Positions 1 through 11,454 are shown, numbered from the stretch's first letter. The stretch is DNA of 64,000 nt from Spisula solida (GCA_947247005.1 OX365945.1:13274501-13338500); one strand, 5' to 3'. The notes: generated by a model not told the origin, from the letters alone. Translations and numbers: made by a program.

Positions 1-757
1 TCTGTTTATAGTCATTTCAATTCCAGTCACCAAGTGGTCTAATGCTTTTCACACTTCGCATTGCTAGGCCATGGTATTGTACAGTAATGGGTTCAAATAT
101 GTAGCTGAAATGGTTAAAATCTCACAATATATACTAGCTATTTGATAACTCTCAAGACTGTTACCATTCATAAAGTGAATTTGCATTTATTATATACCTA
201 GCAATATATTGTCTTGAATACAGGCCAAATCACACAGCGGAATACAACGTGACAGATTGCATTTTCCGTATCATACATGTCTGGTTTTATGAACCGCATC
301 ATGCATGTCTGACGTGTGCTATGCCGAACATATCCCAACGTCAATGACGTCATGACGTAAACATTTACCTTTTCATGAATGGACGTCGCGTTATATGCAG
401 AAAATATGGCGACGTTCATGACCTCAATGTATACACATTAAACGCATTTTTGTGCTTAAAAGCGATTTTTTAAATTTTGCAGGTATATAATAATAGGAAT
501 ATTACTGCAGTTGTGTTGATCAGTTAAGCCGTATTACCTCTCGTTGCTTACGCCATACCGCATTTCGCTCGACCTAGCGGTCTCGCGAGTTACGACATTA
601 CACAAGCAACTCGAGGTTTTATGGCCAAATGGATCAACACACTGCAGTGATATTCCGTATATAGCAAATTTCTTTATATGTCAATATGTTAGTTGCTTAA
701 GACAGGTGTGGTTGATTAATTCAGGTGACCACTAACACTAGTTTGACTGTTTTCCAG
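1..757. other. Non-coding lead-in, probably intron of the RIOX1-like gene
   Basis: No convincing exon is visible. The stretch ends in a polypyrimidine-type acceptor (tttccag, ending at 757) that opens the next coding exon, so at least its right part should be intron. Short ORFs here have no recognisable composition. TGACGTCA-like motifs occur around 340-360 but nothing ties them to a promoter. Confidence 0.45.
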
Positions 758-1843
758 ACTTATAACAGAAGATGACCAAGTACGGATCTATCACAACTTG
801 GAGAATGCACGAGTATATCATGGCAGAGAGTCACAATATGTTGAAATATCAGCTGAGGTTCGTACTTCATATTGTTCTGTTTTAAACCAAGTTTATCAAC
901 AGAAAAACATATTTAAGATTGTGAAATTCTTTTTTTAGTATAAAGATAATACCAAATTGACAGGGAAGGCAGCTGGCAGAAACAGCAGAGCATGAAAAGC
1001 ACAAAAAGAAATACATAAGTTGGAAGGCATCATTCTGGGTGTCGCACAGATATCAGCAGTATTTTGGCTATGGTCAAGAAACTGTAGGAATGTTTATCAG
1101 CATAAGAAGTTGTGTGCCAGGCCCACTTTTCATTGAGTTATATTGATTTAGCTTAGATTGGATTTTATCATGTGAAGATAATGTGAAGAAGAAATAATTA
1201 TATGATAATGTTGTGATAATGTTACAACAGTCATGATGTGTGGTATTCTTAGTTCAGAACATGTTTATCAATGACAGTTTTGAAGTTATGTCTGTTGACC
1301 ATGTTAGCACCAGATTACTTATAAATGAAGGTATTTCTTTGAAACTGTTCGACTTGGGAGTAAATTACGACTAGAAATGGTATTCAGGGGTCCTACAATC
1401 CCGGGATAATCCAGAAATCAAAGTATTAACAAAGTTATGTTCATTTGAAGTTTTAAAAGCTAAATTTTAACAAAAGAACCATGTTTGAAACAAAGTTCTG
1501 TAGGGATGTGTACAAATGACACCTGAAACAGACTTGCAACTCATTTTCAGGATTGTGCATTATGCCATATTAGGACCCCTGGGTATTAAACCCATTGAAA
1601 ATCTTTAATAATGTACAAATGATTATATATTATGTTATTTGATTCCGTTTTCAGCTTGCTCCAGCTGTGGAGTTCCTCATACATAGTTATCCGGATTATG
1701 TAAGTGTTGACAGTCTACCACCACCCAGTATAGAGGAGAAGGTAGAGATAGCTAGTGTATTATATGATAAAGGATTACTAGTCACTGGTGAACCACTGGA
1801 TTCTATGTGTGGTGATGAAGATGATGATGATGACTTCAGCTGA
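758..1843 (+). CDS. RIOX1: Last two coding exons of a ribosomal oxygenase 1 (NO66)-like gene
   Basis: Two exons, 758-857 and 1655-1843, join in phase and end at TGA 1841-1843. The first starts after an ag acceptor with one base of a split codon and encodes a stretch with NLENARVYHGRE, ending ..EISAE before gt at 858. The second begins LAPAVEFLIHSYPDY, continues through YDKGLLVTGEPL and ends in an acidic aspartate tail. From family knowledge, this pattern (VYH motif, helix with a YPxYVxVDSLP segment, then KGLLxT) resembles the C-terminal winged-helix part of the JmjC histidyl hydroxylases RIOX1/NO66 and, less closely, RIOX2/MINA. RIOX1 hydroxylates a histidine of ribosomal protein uL2 in the nucleolus. 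The catalytic JmjC domain must lie upstream, outside the window. The intron of about 800 bp carries repeat fragments. The assignment to RIOX1 rather than RIOX2 is from memory of the family and is not proven here. Confidence 0.65.
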
Positions 1844-2037
1844 GTTCTTAGCTGGCACTCACATAGCATCTTAAGGAAAAGCTTAAATATGTTTTATTTT
1901 AAATAAGTTAAGAAATTGAACTGCACGTATTAAGAAAAGAAGAATAACCCATGCTTTCTTCATGCTTAATGTAGCTTTTTACATAATGCTTCTAAGCTAT
2001 GTAAAAATGAATAATCAAAATGATACAAAGTGGCAAG

Positions 2038-2371
2038 GTGAGCTTTTGTGATTGTTTTTTGTCGTCCGTCCGCCCGTTAGACATTTCACCATTAACACTC
2101 TAGCACTTTTTGCTTTGATCTTCATCAAACTTGGTCAGTAGTTGTATCTCAATGAAATCTAGGTCAAGTATGAAGTTGGGTCATGTGGGGTCAACAACTA
2201 GGTCAAAAGGTCAAATAATAGGAAAACCCTGTTAACACTCTGGAGGCCTCAGTTTTCTTTAACCTTCATCAAGTTTAGTCAAAATGTTTATCTTGATGAC
2301 CTAAAGGTCAAGTTCAAAGTTAGACCATGTTAGCAGGGGTGTGCCACAGGATCTATGATCCTCTTGTCTAG
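2038..2371. repeat. Dispersed AGGTCA-rich mollusc-type repeat
   Basis: A stretch starting GTGAGCTTTTGTGAT and ending CCTCTTGTCTAG, with repeated AGGTCA/GGTCAA words and 'cttcatcaaact'-type segments. A related copy occurs at 15,855-16,115, with the same gtgagcttttgtgat start and a cctcttgtt end. Such units are common in bivalve genomes by my recollection. It lies about 200 bp downstream of the RIOX1-like stop codon and may fall in its 3' UTR. Confidence 0.6.
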
Positions 2372-2590
2372 TTTAGCTGATATACTTAAGGAAATTAAAA
2401 AATTTAAGAAAATTCTAAGTTTTCCCTTCAGATTTTTTTGTGAATACCACCCCTGGAGTTAAAAATTCTGTTCAGTTTGTGGACTTTCATGTGTAGGGTG
2501 ATGCGAGGATGAGGTATCTTCTGTGGATCTGCTGAAATCTTTGATGCTTGGACCTGTCTGGATCATTTTACAGATCAATGTTTACTTAAT

Positions 2591-3308
2591 ACTGTATAGC
2601 TGGTTATTTTTGCGGGTGTAATATTTTGCATTTTTGTCAAAAAAATGTGTGTTTTATTTCTGCTATTTTTAATTTCTGCTTATTGCCAAAATGGTAAGAA
2701 TAATTTTCTGTGGATTACAGAACTCCATCTGTACAAAACATCCTGTTTCTTTAAATACCTCAATATGCTCATTATCGATCTATACTTATTCACAATTCAC
2801 CAAGGAATGCAGTTTGAATATGCAACGAATATAATATATATACCTGTATGTAGGGAATAAATAAATGTTCACTCATTTGGGCAAAACTGATATGTTTTAA
2901 CGATTAAATTATCACAGAAAAATATGTATACATGTATTTATAAACATTTATGCTCGTGATTAAATATCTCTGTAGTTTCACTCATATATATGCAACTGTG
3001 ATGTAAACAATATTCTATTGAAAGACGCTCAGATTAACAGACATTTAAACTAATTATGTGTACACGATGATGAGATGATTACAGCAATAATTGCCCATAA
3101 TTATACCTAACTGAGAATCGATATTTGAAATGCTTCGGACTTTTCGGCAATTTACAGCGGACGAAGATTTTGTTTATATCGGTGATTTTATTCTGCTTGA
3201 TTAATTTTTACGGATGATATTATTCTGCATGGATTTAATTCTGCGAATTGATATTGGACCGCAGAATGACAGAAATTTCCACCCCGCAGAAATAACCAGC
3301 TATACGGT
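2591..3308. mobile_element. Inverted-repeat element with TATAGCTGGTTATTT ends
   Basis: The left end at 2591 reads ACTGTATAGCTGGTTATTTT. The right end, reverse-complemented from 3308, reads ACCGTATAGCTGGTTATTTC, so the TIRs are about 25 bp with few mismatches. The 718-bp interior has no long ORF, which fits a non-autonomous element. The right-hand part from 3210 onward recurs at 13,717, where it begins unit 2 of the segmental duplication, so the duplication breakpoint lies inside this element. Confidence 0.55.
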
Positions 3309-3600
3309 ACTTCCCAATAATATACATGTAGTTTGACAACACTGACACTGACTTGAGATATAAGACTATTCCATGACTTTGCTTGGTTCATCGCTGTTGA
3401 TAATTACTTGTTCTTGCCTCTACTGAAGCAAGTACTTATGAAGAACTCGCCAATGGTTTATTTAGCTGCAATGGAGACTCTGTATGTAAAACTTCTTACA
3501 TTTGTTTTCTATAAAATTCTATTTGAGCTCCAAGTGCAGTGTTGAAACCAGTAAAGCATGTTGATACTAGATTATATTTAGGACAACATAAACATTTTAC

Positions 3601-3905
3601 GCAATACTTTGTTTTTATTTTGCCTCCCATTTATTTTGCCTCCCACATATAGTGGGGGGGGGGGGCTCCGACATATAGTGGGCGGATACATATTAATTTT
3701 GTGCTGGATGGATGTCTCAAAGTTTGTCTGTGCTTGTTCTTCTTAACCCATTGGTCGGATTTCAATGAAACTTCACATGATTACTTGGTACCAAGCTTAT
3801 TTGCGCATATGGTCAGATATATAGGTGGGATGAATTTTACCAGAGTTGTGACTCTTTGTGGGGGACATATGATGTTGTGTCAAAAAACCTTCTGGTTTTG
3901 ATAAA
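3601..3905. repeat. Dispersed repeat with 'acatatagtggg' and a G12 run, copy 1
   Basis: Begins around 'gcctcccacatatagtgg', has a run of 12 G at 3654-3665, and continues through 'ttggtcggatttcaatgaaac'. The counterpart in unit 2 is 14,120-14,370. It is a repeat of a kind I know from other molluscs. The ORF 3701-3901 across it has no sign of selection and I do not call it a gene. Confidence 0.55.
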
Positions 3906-4122
3906 CTGATTGGTTGAATGGATTGGTTGAATGAAGCTTGAATTAAAATGTGTTGTATTATATTTTTATTATTACTCAGATTTTCTTTTCTTTTGCTTCT
4001 TAATTTTAACAGCTCTTATCCAAGGGATTGCTTCAGCTTTCATTTTAAAAGTGGACGTTGAATATGTTGTTGAATAAAATGTAAAATAAATATTGAATAT
4101 ACAATGTCTTTTTGGAGTTTGT

Positions 4123-4400
4123 TTATTATGCCCCCCATCTTTGATGAGGGGGTTTATTGCTTTGCACTTGTCGGTCGGTAGACCAAATGGTTTCAATTCA
4201 ATAACTCAAGAACACTTTGCCCTAGGAGGTTGGCCAGCAATAGGTGATGACCCGTATTGATTTTGGGGTCAAAGGTCACTGTGACCTTGAACATTAATGA
4301 CCATTTTGGCTGCAATGGGGCCATACATGTTGTACAAACATCTCTTGTTTTCTGTGGATCTTACAATCTTTCAATCGTTGACATTCATATATGGCAACTA
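4123..4400. repeat. Dispersed repeat carrying an ERE-like palindrome, copy 1
   Basis: The repeat runs from 'atgccccccatctttgatg' through 'ggtcggtagaccaaatgg' to 'catctcttg'. It contains AGGTCACTGTGACCT at 4273-4287, which equals the palindromic estrogen-response-element consensus. Copy 2 is at 14,570-14,830. No coding sequence. Confidence 0.55.
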
Positions 4401-4840
4401 ATTGTAATTTACCTGACCAATTTCAACAAGCAACTACAACTAATCAACATGTGGTGGACATGACTGTGGCCAATGTGGAAAACAAACATGCCAAACGAGA
4501 GGAATAACACCCTGCATCTTATCAATTGTGACCAGTGTATATGTAAACACTTGATTATTGTACTTCCCCAGCTTTGTCTATCTTCAATAGTAGCTTCCAT
4601 TAACTCATAACTGACCAAACAAGAGGAATCTAACCTCATGCATATTTTTTGTTGTGACCAGTGTATATGTAAACACTTGATTGTTGTATTCCCTCAGCTT
4701 TATAGCTAACTCATAACTGACCATTAATGGCCATGTATAGTTGTTGGAATAAAATATGTATAGATTGTCAAATCCCTTATACTACTCAATCTGTTCAGGA
4801 GATTTTGACTATTTGACAAATAATAGCATTATGACAAACC

Positions 4841-4945
4841 ATGAGGAATTCGTCCAATAGGAACATGTTTTACAAACATTGGGTTCATCCAATGGGAACA
4901 TGTTTTACAAACCTTGAGGGGTTCGTCCAATGAGCACTGTTTTTT
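4841..4945. repeat. Minisatellite of about 38 bp, left part
   Basis: Repeated words 'ttcatccaatgggaacatg' and 'tttacaaaccttgagggg', with variants. The array resumes at 5377 after two inserted elements. A short counterpart with an inverted second half sits at 16,985-17,140 in unit 2. Confidence 0.7.
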
Positions 4946-5148
4946 AACTTCAACGCAATAAATTGCAATACAAAAAACACAAAATCAGCTATATTTATCG
5001 TTTCTGAATATTTAGGAGCATGCAAACTTTATATGTTGTGCCAAATGTTTGAATGCTTTCAAAGGCAAATGTTACGGTCCTTGATTTTAATCCATAACAA
5101 AAATATAGGCAAGTTTGTTTTTGTACAGCAATTTATCACGTTAGAGTT
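4946..5148. mobile_element. MITE-like element, first of two tandem copies
   Basis: About 203 bp with inverted ends: left AACTTCAACGCAATAAATTG, right end reverse complement AACTCTAACGTGATAAATTG. It interrupts the 38-bp minisatellite. The neighbour 5153-5364 is a second copy in the same orientation, sharing 'tcgtttctgaatatttagg' and 'ggtccttgattttaatcc'. No ORF. Confidence 0.6.
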
Positions 5149-5152
5149 ATAT

Positions 5153-5364
5153 AACTCTAGCGCGATAAATTGCAATACAAAAACAAACACAAAATCCGCT
5201 ACATCTATCGTTTCTGAATATTTAGGAGCATGAAAACTTTATATGTTGTGCCAAATGTTTGAATGCTTTCATTGGTAAGCGTTACGGTCCTTGATTTTAA
5301 TCCATAACAAAAATATAGGCAATATTGTGTTTGTTTTTGTACTGCAATTTATCGCGTTGGAGTT
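5153..5364. mobile_element. MITE-like element, second tandem copy
   Basis: About 212 bp, with ends AACTCTAGCGCGATAAATTG and, reverse-complemented, AACTCCAACGCGATAAATTG. It is separated from copy 1 by only a few bases (TATA). Interior is near-identical to copy 1, so local duplication or successive insertion is likely. Confidence 0.6.
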
Positions 5365-5376
5365 ATACCAATCTTA

Positions 5377-5632
5377 GGTTCATTCAATCAGAACATGTTA
5401 AACAAACATTGGGTTCATCCAATGGGAACATGTTTTACAAACCTTGAGGGGTTCGTCCAAATGAGAACTGTTTTGCAAATCTTGGGTTCATCCAATGAGA
5501 ACATGTATAACAAACCTTGGGTTTCATCCAATGAGGACATGTTTAACAAACCCTGGGTTCATCCAATGAGAACATGTTGATGTTTAACAAACCCTGGGTT
5601 CATCCAATGAGAACATGTTTTACAAAAGCGGT
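5377..5632. repeat. Minisatellite of about 38 bp, right part
   Basis: About six further copies of 'ggttcatccaatgagaacat' with 'tttaacaaaccttgg' spacers. The period is close to but not exactly constant. An ORF through it (5395-5580) only reflects the repeat. Confidence 0.75.
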
Positions 5633-6455
5633 TTAGACAAATGCCTGTGAAACTAGAACAATGAATGCTAATTTGCAGACTATGTAAATAAAACAACGCA
5701 AGACCACATAACAGTAAGCTAATGCAACCAACTGTCCGACGTCGCCGCAACATTTAATCCCTACCCCCCTGATAAATGTGAATATGTACTTCGATATGTA
5801 TGTATGTCGATACGATGTATGGGGATGGCGAAACAGGGGATAAAATAAAAACTGTTCAAAGAAAATTTAATTTATAAGCACCACTCGTGTAGTTGTTCTA
5901 ACAACTGGTTAGATAACACTCATGGTGGCATTTTTAACGTTCCATAACGTTTTTGACACATACGATTAATGATAAATACATAAAATGAAATAAAAAATCA
6001 ACCAGTAAAATGATGATTTCAAATATTGTTTTTATTAACTTGACAAAGACAATAGATAATATATAGAATTATACTAATCAAAACTGAATGAGGGTCACCA
6101 AATATAAAGTAAACTAAGACCATGAAGAAAAGTTGTGCATGCATGGATGGTTATTGACGTCTGTGATTAATTTCTTTATATCTAAGGTTAGCGATGGACT
6201 GCAGGACATGCGTTGGCACTAGGAATCGGTCGGGGCAGGTGCAAAATGATATTGTAAATCTTCATGTCTTTCTTTTGTATATTGATATGCTAAAACCTAC
6301 GTGCCTGTTAACCAAATACTTTTAACTCATGAAAATTTAAACGCATCAGCAGTTTGAAATGAATGTTTAAACAGTACTGTATACTTGTCTGCATTTGGCG
6401 ACCCTTACCAAAGTTTGACTTGTATAACTGTGTTCTGACAACACCTGTGTTTTGT

Positions 6456-7510
6456 TCAACCATTCAAGCACTTATTGAAACATTGTATGAACGTGTTAAC
6501 AGTGGCTTCAGTGAAACATTTAAACTGACATTTAGGAATGTCGTTAAAAGGTCCACCAGTGCAGCCGCATGACCTGACGTTACTTCCGGCTTGACTTCCG
6601 CATACACTTGCTTTGTAGAAAGAAACCACTTTCTTGCCACCAGTTTTGGCTCGGCATTGCGCTTGGCTTGTGCACGCCCAATCTTTTACTTTCCTGTCGC
6701 ATTCGTCCGGACAACTGTGTAATCGGCGACAACCAACACTGAGCCAATTCTTGTGTGTGGTTATCGCGCCAAAGTCGTGAATAACCTTATTGCTATCGCC
6801 TGAAGCAACTACCTTGCAAAAACATCTGGGAAAAAACGAAAAAAAGACACAATAATTTATTATAACACAAACATTATAATTTATTTGTGTCGTAACTTCT
6901 GCATTATGGAATAAAACGTGTAGTGAATGAACGTGTTTACCGTGTTTTGATGCAAATTACACCGTAACAAGAGTGGTGCAATCTGATTGCAATTTACTTT
7001 CATAAGCACCGATTGAAAAACGAAAGGAAACAAAGTTCATTGATTTTTATTTACTGTTTCAACCATATAATTATTACAATTTCTTAGCAATATGTATGCA
7101 CCTTGAAAAGATCTCGTACGCATATATAGCTAGGGCTTATATGTAAGTAAATGTACATTTTTTTAAAAACGCCAATTTCCTGGTGTTGAATATAAAGCCT
7201 CATAATCCTGCATTTTGTCCATCACTTTAAAATAAAATACCGACGGATTTTTATGAGACGTGCCATACAAGTTGTTCAAAGTACTTTTCTCAGAATACGA
7301 GTCAATCTATAGCGTACGTTTTAAGCCTGTTTAAGCATTTTCTAGATGCTAATGTACAAGTTCTTCTGTGACATTGACTACTGTCGGTCAGACACAACAG
7401 AAAAATAAATCGAATTATAACAAACCAAGACAGCTAACTTACCGTTTTCTGTCCGAGACAGCTATTCCAACCAAAGCACAGATGACGATCAAACACAACA
7501 AATTGTTCAT
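6456..7510 (-). CDS. Secreted 14-cysteine protein, copy 1 (two exons)
   Basis: Exon 1 is 7510-7443 and exon 2 is 6825-6456 (minus strand), joined across a gtaagt donor and a ttcccag acceptor; stop TGA is at 6458-6456. The predicted precursor is 145 residues. Residues 1-19 (MNNLLCLIVICALVGIAVS) form a signal peptide, followed by basic DRKR and then CFCKVV. From CFC onward there are 14 cysteines in the pattern CxC, GC, SCPDEC, WAC, QC, VC, SCGC, KC, KC, QC, KC, compatible with seven disulfides. The length, secretion signal and cysteine density fit an immune effector, toxin-like peptide or matrix protein. I do not recognise the family; it does not fit the macin or CS-alphabeta defensin patterns I know. 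There is no frame break. Its paralogue is at 17,840-19,100. A conserved TATA box lies at 7611-7617. Confidence 0.82.
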
Positions 7511-7610
7511 TCTGAATAAGTTGGTTTCTAGTATATCTGGAGTTTTTCCAAACGGTGAGTGATGGTCGGAGAAGTTAAGTTGTGATGAAACTCATGAAGA
7601 TTACGTCCAC

Positions 7611-7617
7611 TTTTATA
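7611..7617 (-). promoter_or_regulatory. TATA box of secreted protein gene copy 1
   Basis: Minus-strand TATAAAA lies about 100 bp upstream of the ATG at 7510. The same TATAAAAGTGGAC context is found at the same spacing before copy 2. A CCAAT sequence on the minus strand (plus-strand 'gattggtt', near 7642) lies about 30 bp further upstream in both copies. Confidence 0.6.
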
Positions 7618-8189
7618 CATGCACTTCTTATTAACATCAATTTGATTGGTTAATTAAATAATTTTAATTAAATTATTTCATAATTTCACAACAGGATATC
7701 AACACGACGCACCCACCTGAAACCGTATTGGTACCAGTACTTCATTGGTGGTTAAAATAATTAACAACCAAGTTAACAAGATTGGGAACATTGTGTTTCT
7801 TTTTTTGGCGCCACACTGATGTTCTAGTTATACGTACGGAGTGAAACGGTTTTACATTAATAATAGGAGACGCATTCGATAATGTTATCTAAGTTTTATA
7901 GGATCAAGCGTTCTTGAATTTTTGAAGGGAAATTGTTTGATCTACCAACTGACAGACGCACAGACCGACTGACACACATACCGACCGACAAATGCAAGCA
8001 GTACACCCCCCCCCCCATCAAAGACTTGATGAGCATAATTAGACGGTTCGGAATCCAGACTACAGTTAAACCTTTGTTTTTGGTCACTTAAATATGCAAC
8101 CAACTGCTTTAAAAGCAGTTAAGTGTGATTAATCGATCTGAGCCATTGTACGGATTGCACGCGTGTTTACAATAATCTGCTTACAGAAA

Positions 8190-8466
8190 GATAATATAAA
8201 GGCGGACAGGGAAGGCAGCAATCAACTTAACCAGCCGAGCACAAAAAATACAATGTACATACAAGGCCCAATGCCCAACACACAACCGAACGAGAAAATG
8301 ATCCGCACAAGTCCCAGCTGTCAAAAAGCTGAATGAACTAGTTTCAGCAATCAATAGACTGAATGACCTAGTTTCAACAGTAAAACGCCCGAAAATCCTA
8401 GTTATAGCTGTCTGGAGTCAAAAAAATGACCTTGTTTCAGCAATAAAAAAGCTGAATGAATCGCTT
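8190..8466. repeat. GGAAGGCAGC-family repeat with a 33-bp subrepeat tail, unit 1 copy
   Basis: The core AAAGATAATATAAAGGCGGA then CAGGGAAGGCAGC..AACTTAACCAGCCGAGCAC recurs at 19,665, 40,985 and 53,545. Here and in unit 2 it continues into short repeats of 'aagctgaatgacctagtttc'. Read on the plus strand, one frame gives a leucine-rich pattern such as KKLNELVSAINRLNDLVS, but no start codon or full-length gene supports it as coding. Confidence 0.6.
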
Positions 8467-8568
8467 GGGAGGCGTTGCGTTCCTTCCATTATATATACCT
8501 ATATGTTGAGTGATTTGTCATGGACCGACTTGTATAATATTTTATTGGTAGAACTTCAAATTCCTGTG
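8467..8568. mobile_element. Solo right end of the CACAGGAATTTGAAGTTCT MITE family
   Basis: About 100 bp matching the right arm of the complete element at 52,541-52,861, ending TTCAAATTCCTGTG. Unit 2 lacks it at the homologous place near 20,145, so it arrived, or was lost, after the segmental duplication. Another fragment is at 52,240-52,279. Confidence 0.65.
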
Positions 8569-8879
8569 ATCAACCAAATCACTGTATGACTTATTGCAAC
8601 ATGTATGAATTATTGTGAGTGAAAAATCCTGTGATTTCCTATCACTGTATGACTGATTGCAAGACTATACAACTCAACGAGTACCTTATTGCGATAACCG
8701 GAAGTGGACTCATTTATTCACTGAGCTCCATGATTAAAATAACGAGTATGGAAAGACGGTGACTCGTCGTAGGACCCGATTATATAGTCATATAATAAAT
8801 TATTCACCAGGGGAGCTTTATAATAGTTCACTCAGAAATTGAATGCTTTCTCAGCTAACGTTGTCATAATTCATTTTTA

Positions 8880-9329
8880 CGTGGGGGATTCCTCCCAAGT
8901 ATTGCTTAACGTACAATCCAGAAATCACTACGATTTTAACCATGTAATTTCTCCACAACCAATTCATCCGAGCAAGAAACGAGTTCCAGCCAATATCAAC
9001 CAAAATCATAATTTTCATTCATTTTTAAGAATAATTTTGTCCCTAGCAATTGAAATATTTTATATTTCTTTGTATTGCGAGATACTTTGGAATGTTTGTT
9101 TCTGTGAGTTAATGTATTTGCGCGAATAAATTCCTACGCGCTGTAAAATGACTAATAAGTTTTGAGGGTTGACAAAAAATGTCACCGTTAAAATAAACGG
9201 TTGAGCAGACGAAATTTACACTGTTCTGTTTCATAATGTTCATATAAAAATTTAGCTAAAACTCCTATTATAATGTGTGCTTATTGTCACATTTCCAATA
9301 TTTTACATTTGTTAATAGTATTGATCGAC
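8880..9329. other. Start of the unit 1-specific block, no gene seen
   Basis: Homology with unit 2 breaks at about 8,880, just after 'cataattcatttttac', and resumes at about 12,508. The 96-codon ORF at 8839-9129 spans this break and has no recognisable domain, so I do not call it a gene. Confidence 0.5.
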
Positions 9330-9720
9330 GTTTCATCCATTAAATTACCTCAGATATTCAGCTAAAAAGTTTGCGTCTATTTTTAGAACAACCCTTTTCC
9401 AAGCGCTGTTGTTTACACATTTCCCGCCGAGAACGAGACCATACCGGTTATTTGTGTTTCGTCCCCACTCTGAATCGTTTGCGCTACTCGTACCATATCC
9501 ATGCCTCATGTTTATAGTTTCGATCGACATTTTGTCAATTAATTTATCCCATATATATTTAGTGAAATAGTTTGCGTATATCGTTAAAACAACGGCCCAT
9601 TCCATACAAATTTCCCATTCAGATTCGAGACCATGTCTGTCGATTTTTCTTTCATCCCCAATCTGATTCTTCCGCGCAATTCACACCATATGCGGCTCGT
9701 TTATAATGCAGCTGTAGAGT
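9330..9720. repeat. Two diverged copies of a unit of about 190 bp
   Basis: Two halves share 'tttgcgt(c)tat..ttaaaacaac', 'gagaccat' and 'ttcgtcccc(a)ctctgaatc'-type blocks, at about 9,340-9,530 and 9,531-9,720. On the minus strand both read as similar peptides (an RN(T/Q)..GL..AWxxVVLxIxANxF pattern). The 86-residue ORF 9345-9605 covers one full and one partial copy. No family recognised. Confidence 0.5.
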
Positions 9721-9951
9721 TATGGAATAACGACCAAGTGTAGTTTTTGGTGCTATTTTTCATATATTTTTGCGCCCATTCATCCGTTATCCAATTACTG
9801 TCGATTCAAAGATATCTGTCAAAACCGCCAGAATGTTCCATTTCTTAATAGGTAAATGTATGTATTGACCAATCAACGATAATATTTTACTCATAACGTC
9901 TTTGACCATATCTTTATGGTATTAAAATAAGCGTAATATATTTCATTACTG

Positions 9952-10031
9952 TTCTTAGCGTAGTGCGTTACAAGCCTGGTATCAGCATAAACCATTGGGG
10001 AAATCCAAGTAAAGGTTCAAATCCAATCTGA
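9952..10031 (+). pseudogene. tRNA-like fragment 1
   Basis: B-box-like GGTTCAAATCC at 10,015-10,025, preceded by an A-box-like TTAGCGTAGTGCG about 60 bp upstream and followed by T runs. Acceptor stem pairing is poor. Probably a degenerate tRNA or tRNA-derived SINE head. Confidence 0.3.
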
Positions 10032-10355
10032 TAAGCTTTTTCTTTTATGCTTTTTATATTTTTTTCTGATGTTTTTATATCAACAAGTAATTTTTTTTAA
10101 TACTTTTCTTTGCGAAAAAAGTAGCTGGCTTGATATAGATACGCTGTGGTTTTTTTTATATTTACTAGTTCATTGAATGCAACATTGCAGAAATTTCCAG
10201 CTTCGTATGATGAACTCATTTTGGTGTGCTGGAATACAAATGCGAATAGATAGATTGATAGATAGAATTTCAAATTCCTGTGATTCATTGTTTGTATGTA
10301 ATTACCGGAATGAGTAAAAGCATTAATATACATAATTTAAGCAAAACAAAAAAAA

Positions 10356-10452
10356 TCTAGGCATTGTTTGGATTTGAACTCCCAGTAAATTGTATACATT
10401 TTCAAAACAAGATTCACGAAAGCATAGCTGTTAACCACTCGGCTATAGGGCG
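10356..10452 (-). pseudogene. tRNA-like fragment 2, class II (Ser/Leu-like)
   Basis: Minus strand reads CTATAGCCGAGTGGTTAA (A box), a long intervening segment as in class II tRNAs, and GAGTTCAAATCC (B box). The acceptor stem does not pair, so it is unlikely to be functional. Confidence 0.45.
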
Positions 10453-10702
10453 GTTATAGTTTTGATCATTTAAATGTACTAATGATGTTAGAACTTAGTC
10501 CTGACACACCCGTAATAATCGATCGTGTTGAATGTTTGTTTACGTGGTTGTGACAGATAACTTTGAATCAACAGTATAGATCAACCACGAGTTTTGAGCC
10601 GTGACGGGAGATTACACTATTTAGTCATGGTGTGTGAATATACTGGCTGGGATGCATTTAAAATGCATTGATATATATTTTTGTATGACATGCCATTGTC
10701 AG

Positions 10703-10777
10703 TATCGCTGGCTCAGTCGGTAGAGAGCTTGATTTTCAGTCTAACACATGCGGGTTCAAGTCCTGATAACTGCACCT
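10703..10777 (+). pseudogene. tRNA-like fragment 3 (Lys-like body)
   Basis: A box TGGCTCAGTCGGTAGAG and B box GGGTTCAAGTCC are both strong, followed by a T7 run after 10,777. Anticodon and acceptor stems pair badly, so this is a tRNA pseudogene or SINE head. The body resembles tRNA-Lys from memory. Confidence 0.5.
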
Positions 10778-11383
10778 TTTTTTCAACTACATTTTTTGGT
10801 TTCTTTTTCATCAAGAACATGCAGTCATTGTTTTAAAATCATTTTATTATTATGACTTTTCAATCTACACGCTATGGGTTTTCATGTTTCACTGTTTTGA
10901 TTTCTTTTCATTGACCCAGTATTAATATACCTTTTACTGCATTCAATACTTAAACTTGTGTCAAATAATTGGGACTTGGTGTATTGGTTGGCGACCCGTC
11001 AGTTGTGTCTGTCTTCGAGTCGGATGATGCATTTGAATTTATAGTGGGTGCTTAAAGACAGTGTATTGCTATATCTAACGCCAGTGTTTGTGTCCTGCTG
11101 GCAATACAAGTTCAATACACATAGACTATTTTATTTATAAACTCGTTGCAAAATTTCTGTAAATAGTAACCATGTTACATATTCTTTATCATTGGAGCGT
11201 CTTCATCAGTAATTTTACTAGTCGCAGCCAAAATGATATAATTACGCGCGGTTACTATGACTAAGGACACTTAATTTTGACTAATAAAGACTCATCATTA
11301 AATAAATTCCAGGACATGCATAATATAACTTTCTTGTGTAATATTACTTGAACAAGGGGTTTGAAAAAATATATAAAAAGCGA

Positions 11384-11454
11384 CTCTACCGAGGATGGAA
11401 CCTAGAAAAGTAAGTCTTATAGATCATCGCCTTATCCACTGGGCCACAAATTCA
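11384..11454 (-). pseudogene. tRNA-like fragment 4 (Arg-like)
   Basis: Minus strand begins GTGGCCCAGTGGATAAGGCG, as in many animal tRNA-Arg genes, and has a degraded B box AGGTTCCATCC. Stems are not intact. Confidence 0.5.

Noticed and set aside
6456..7510. Assignment of the secreted protein to macins, big defensins or mytilins
   Set aside because: Number and spacing of cysteines do not match the patterns I know for those families.
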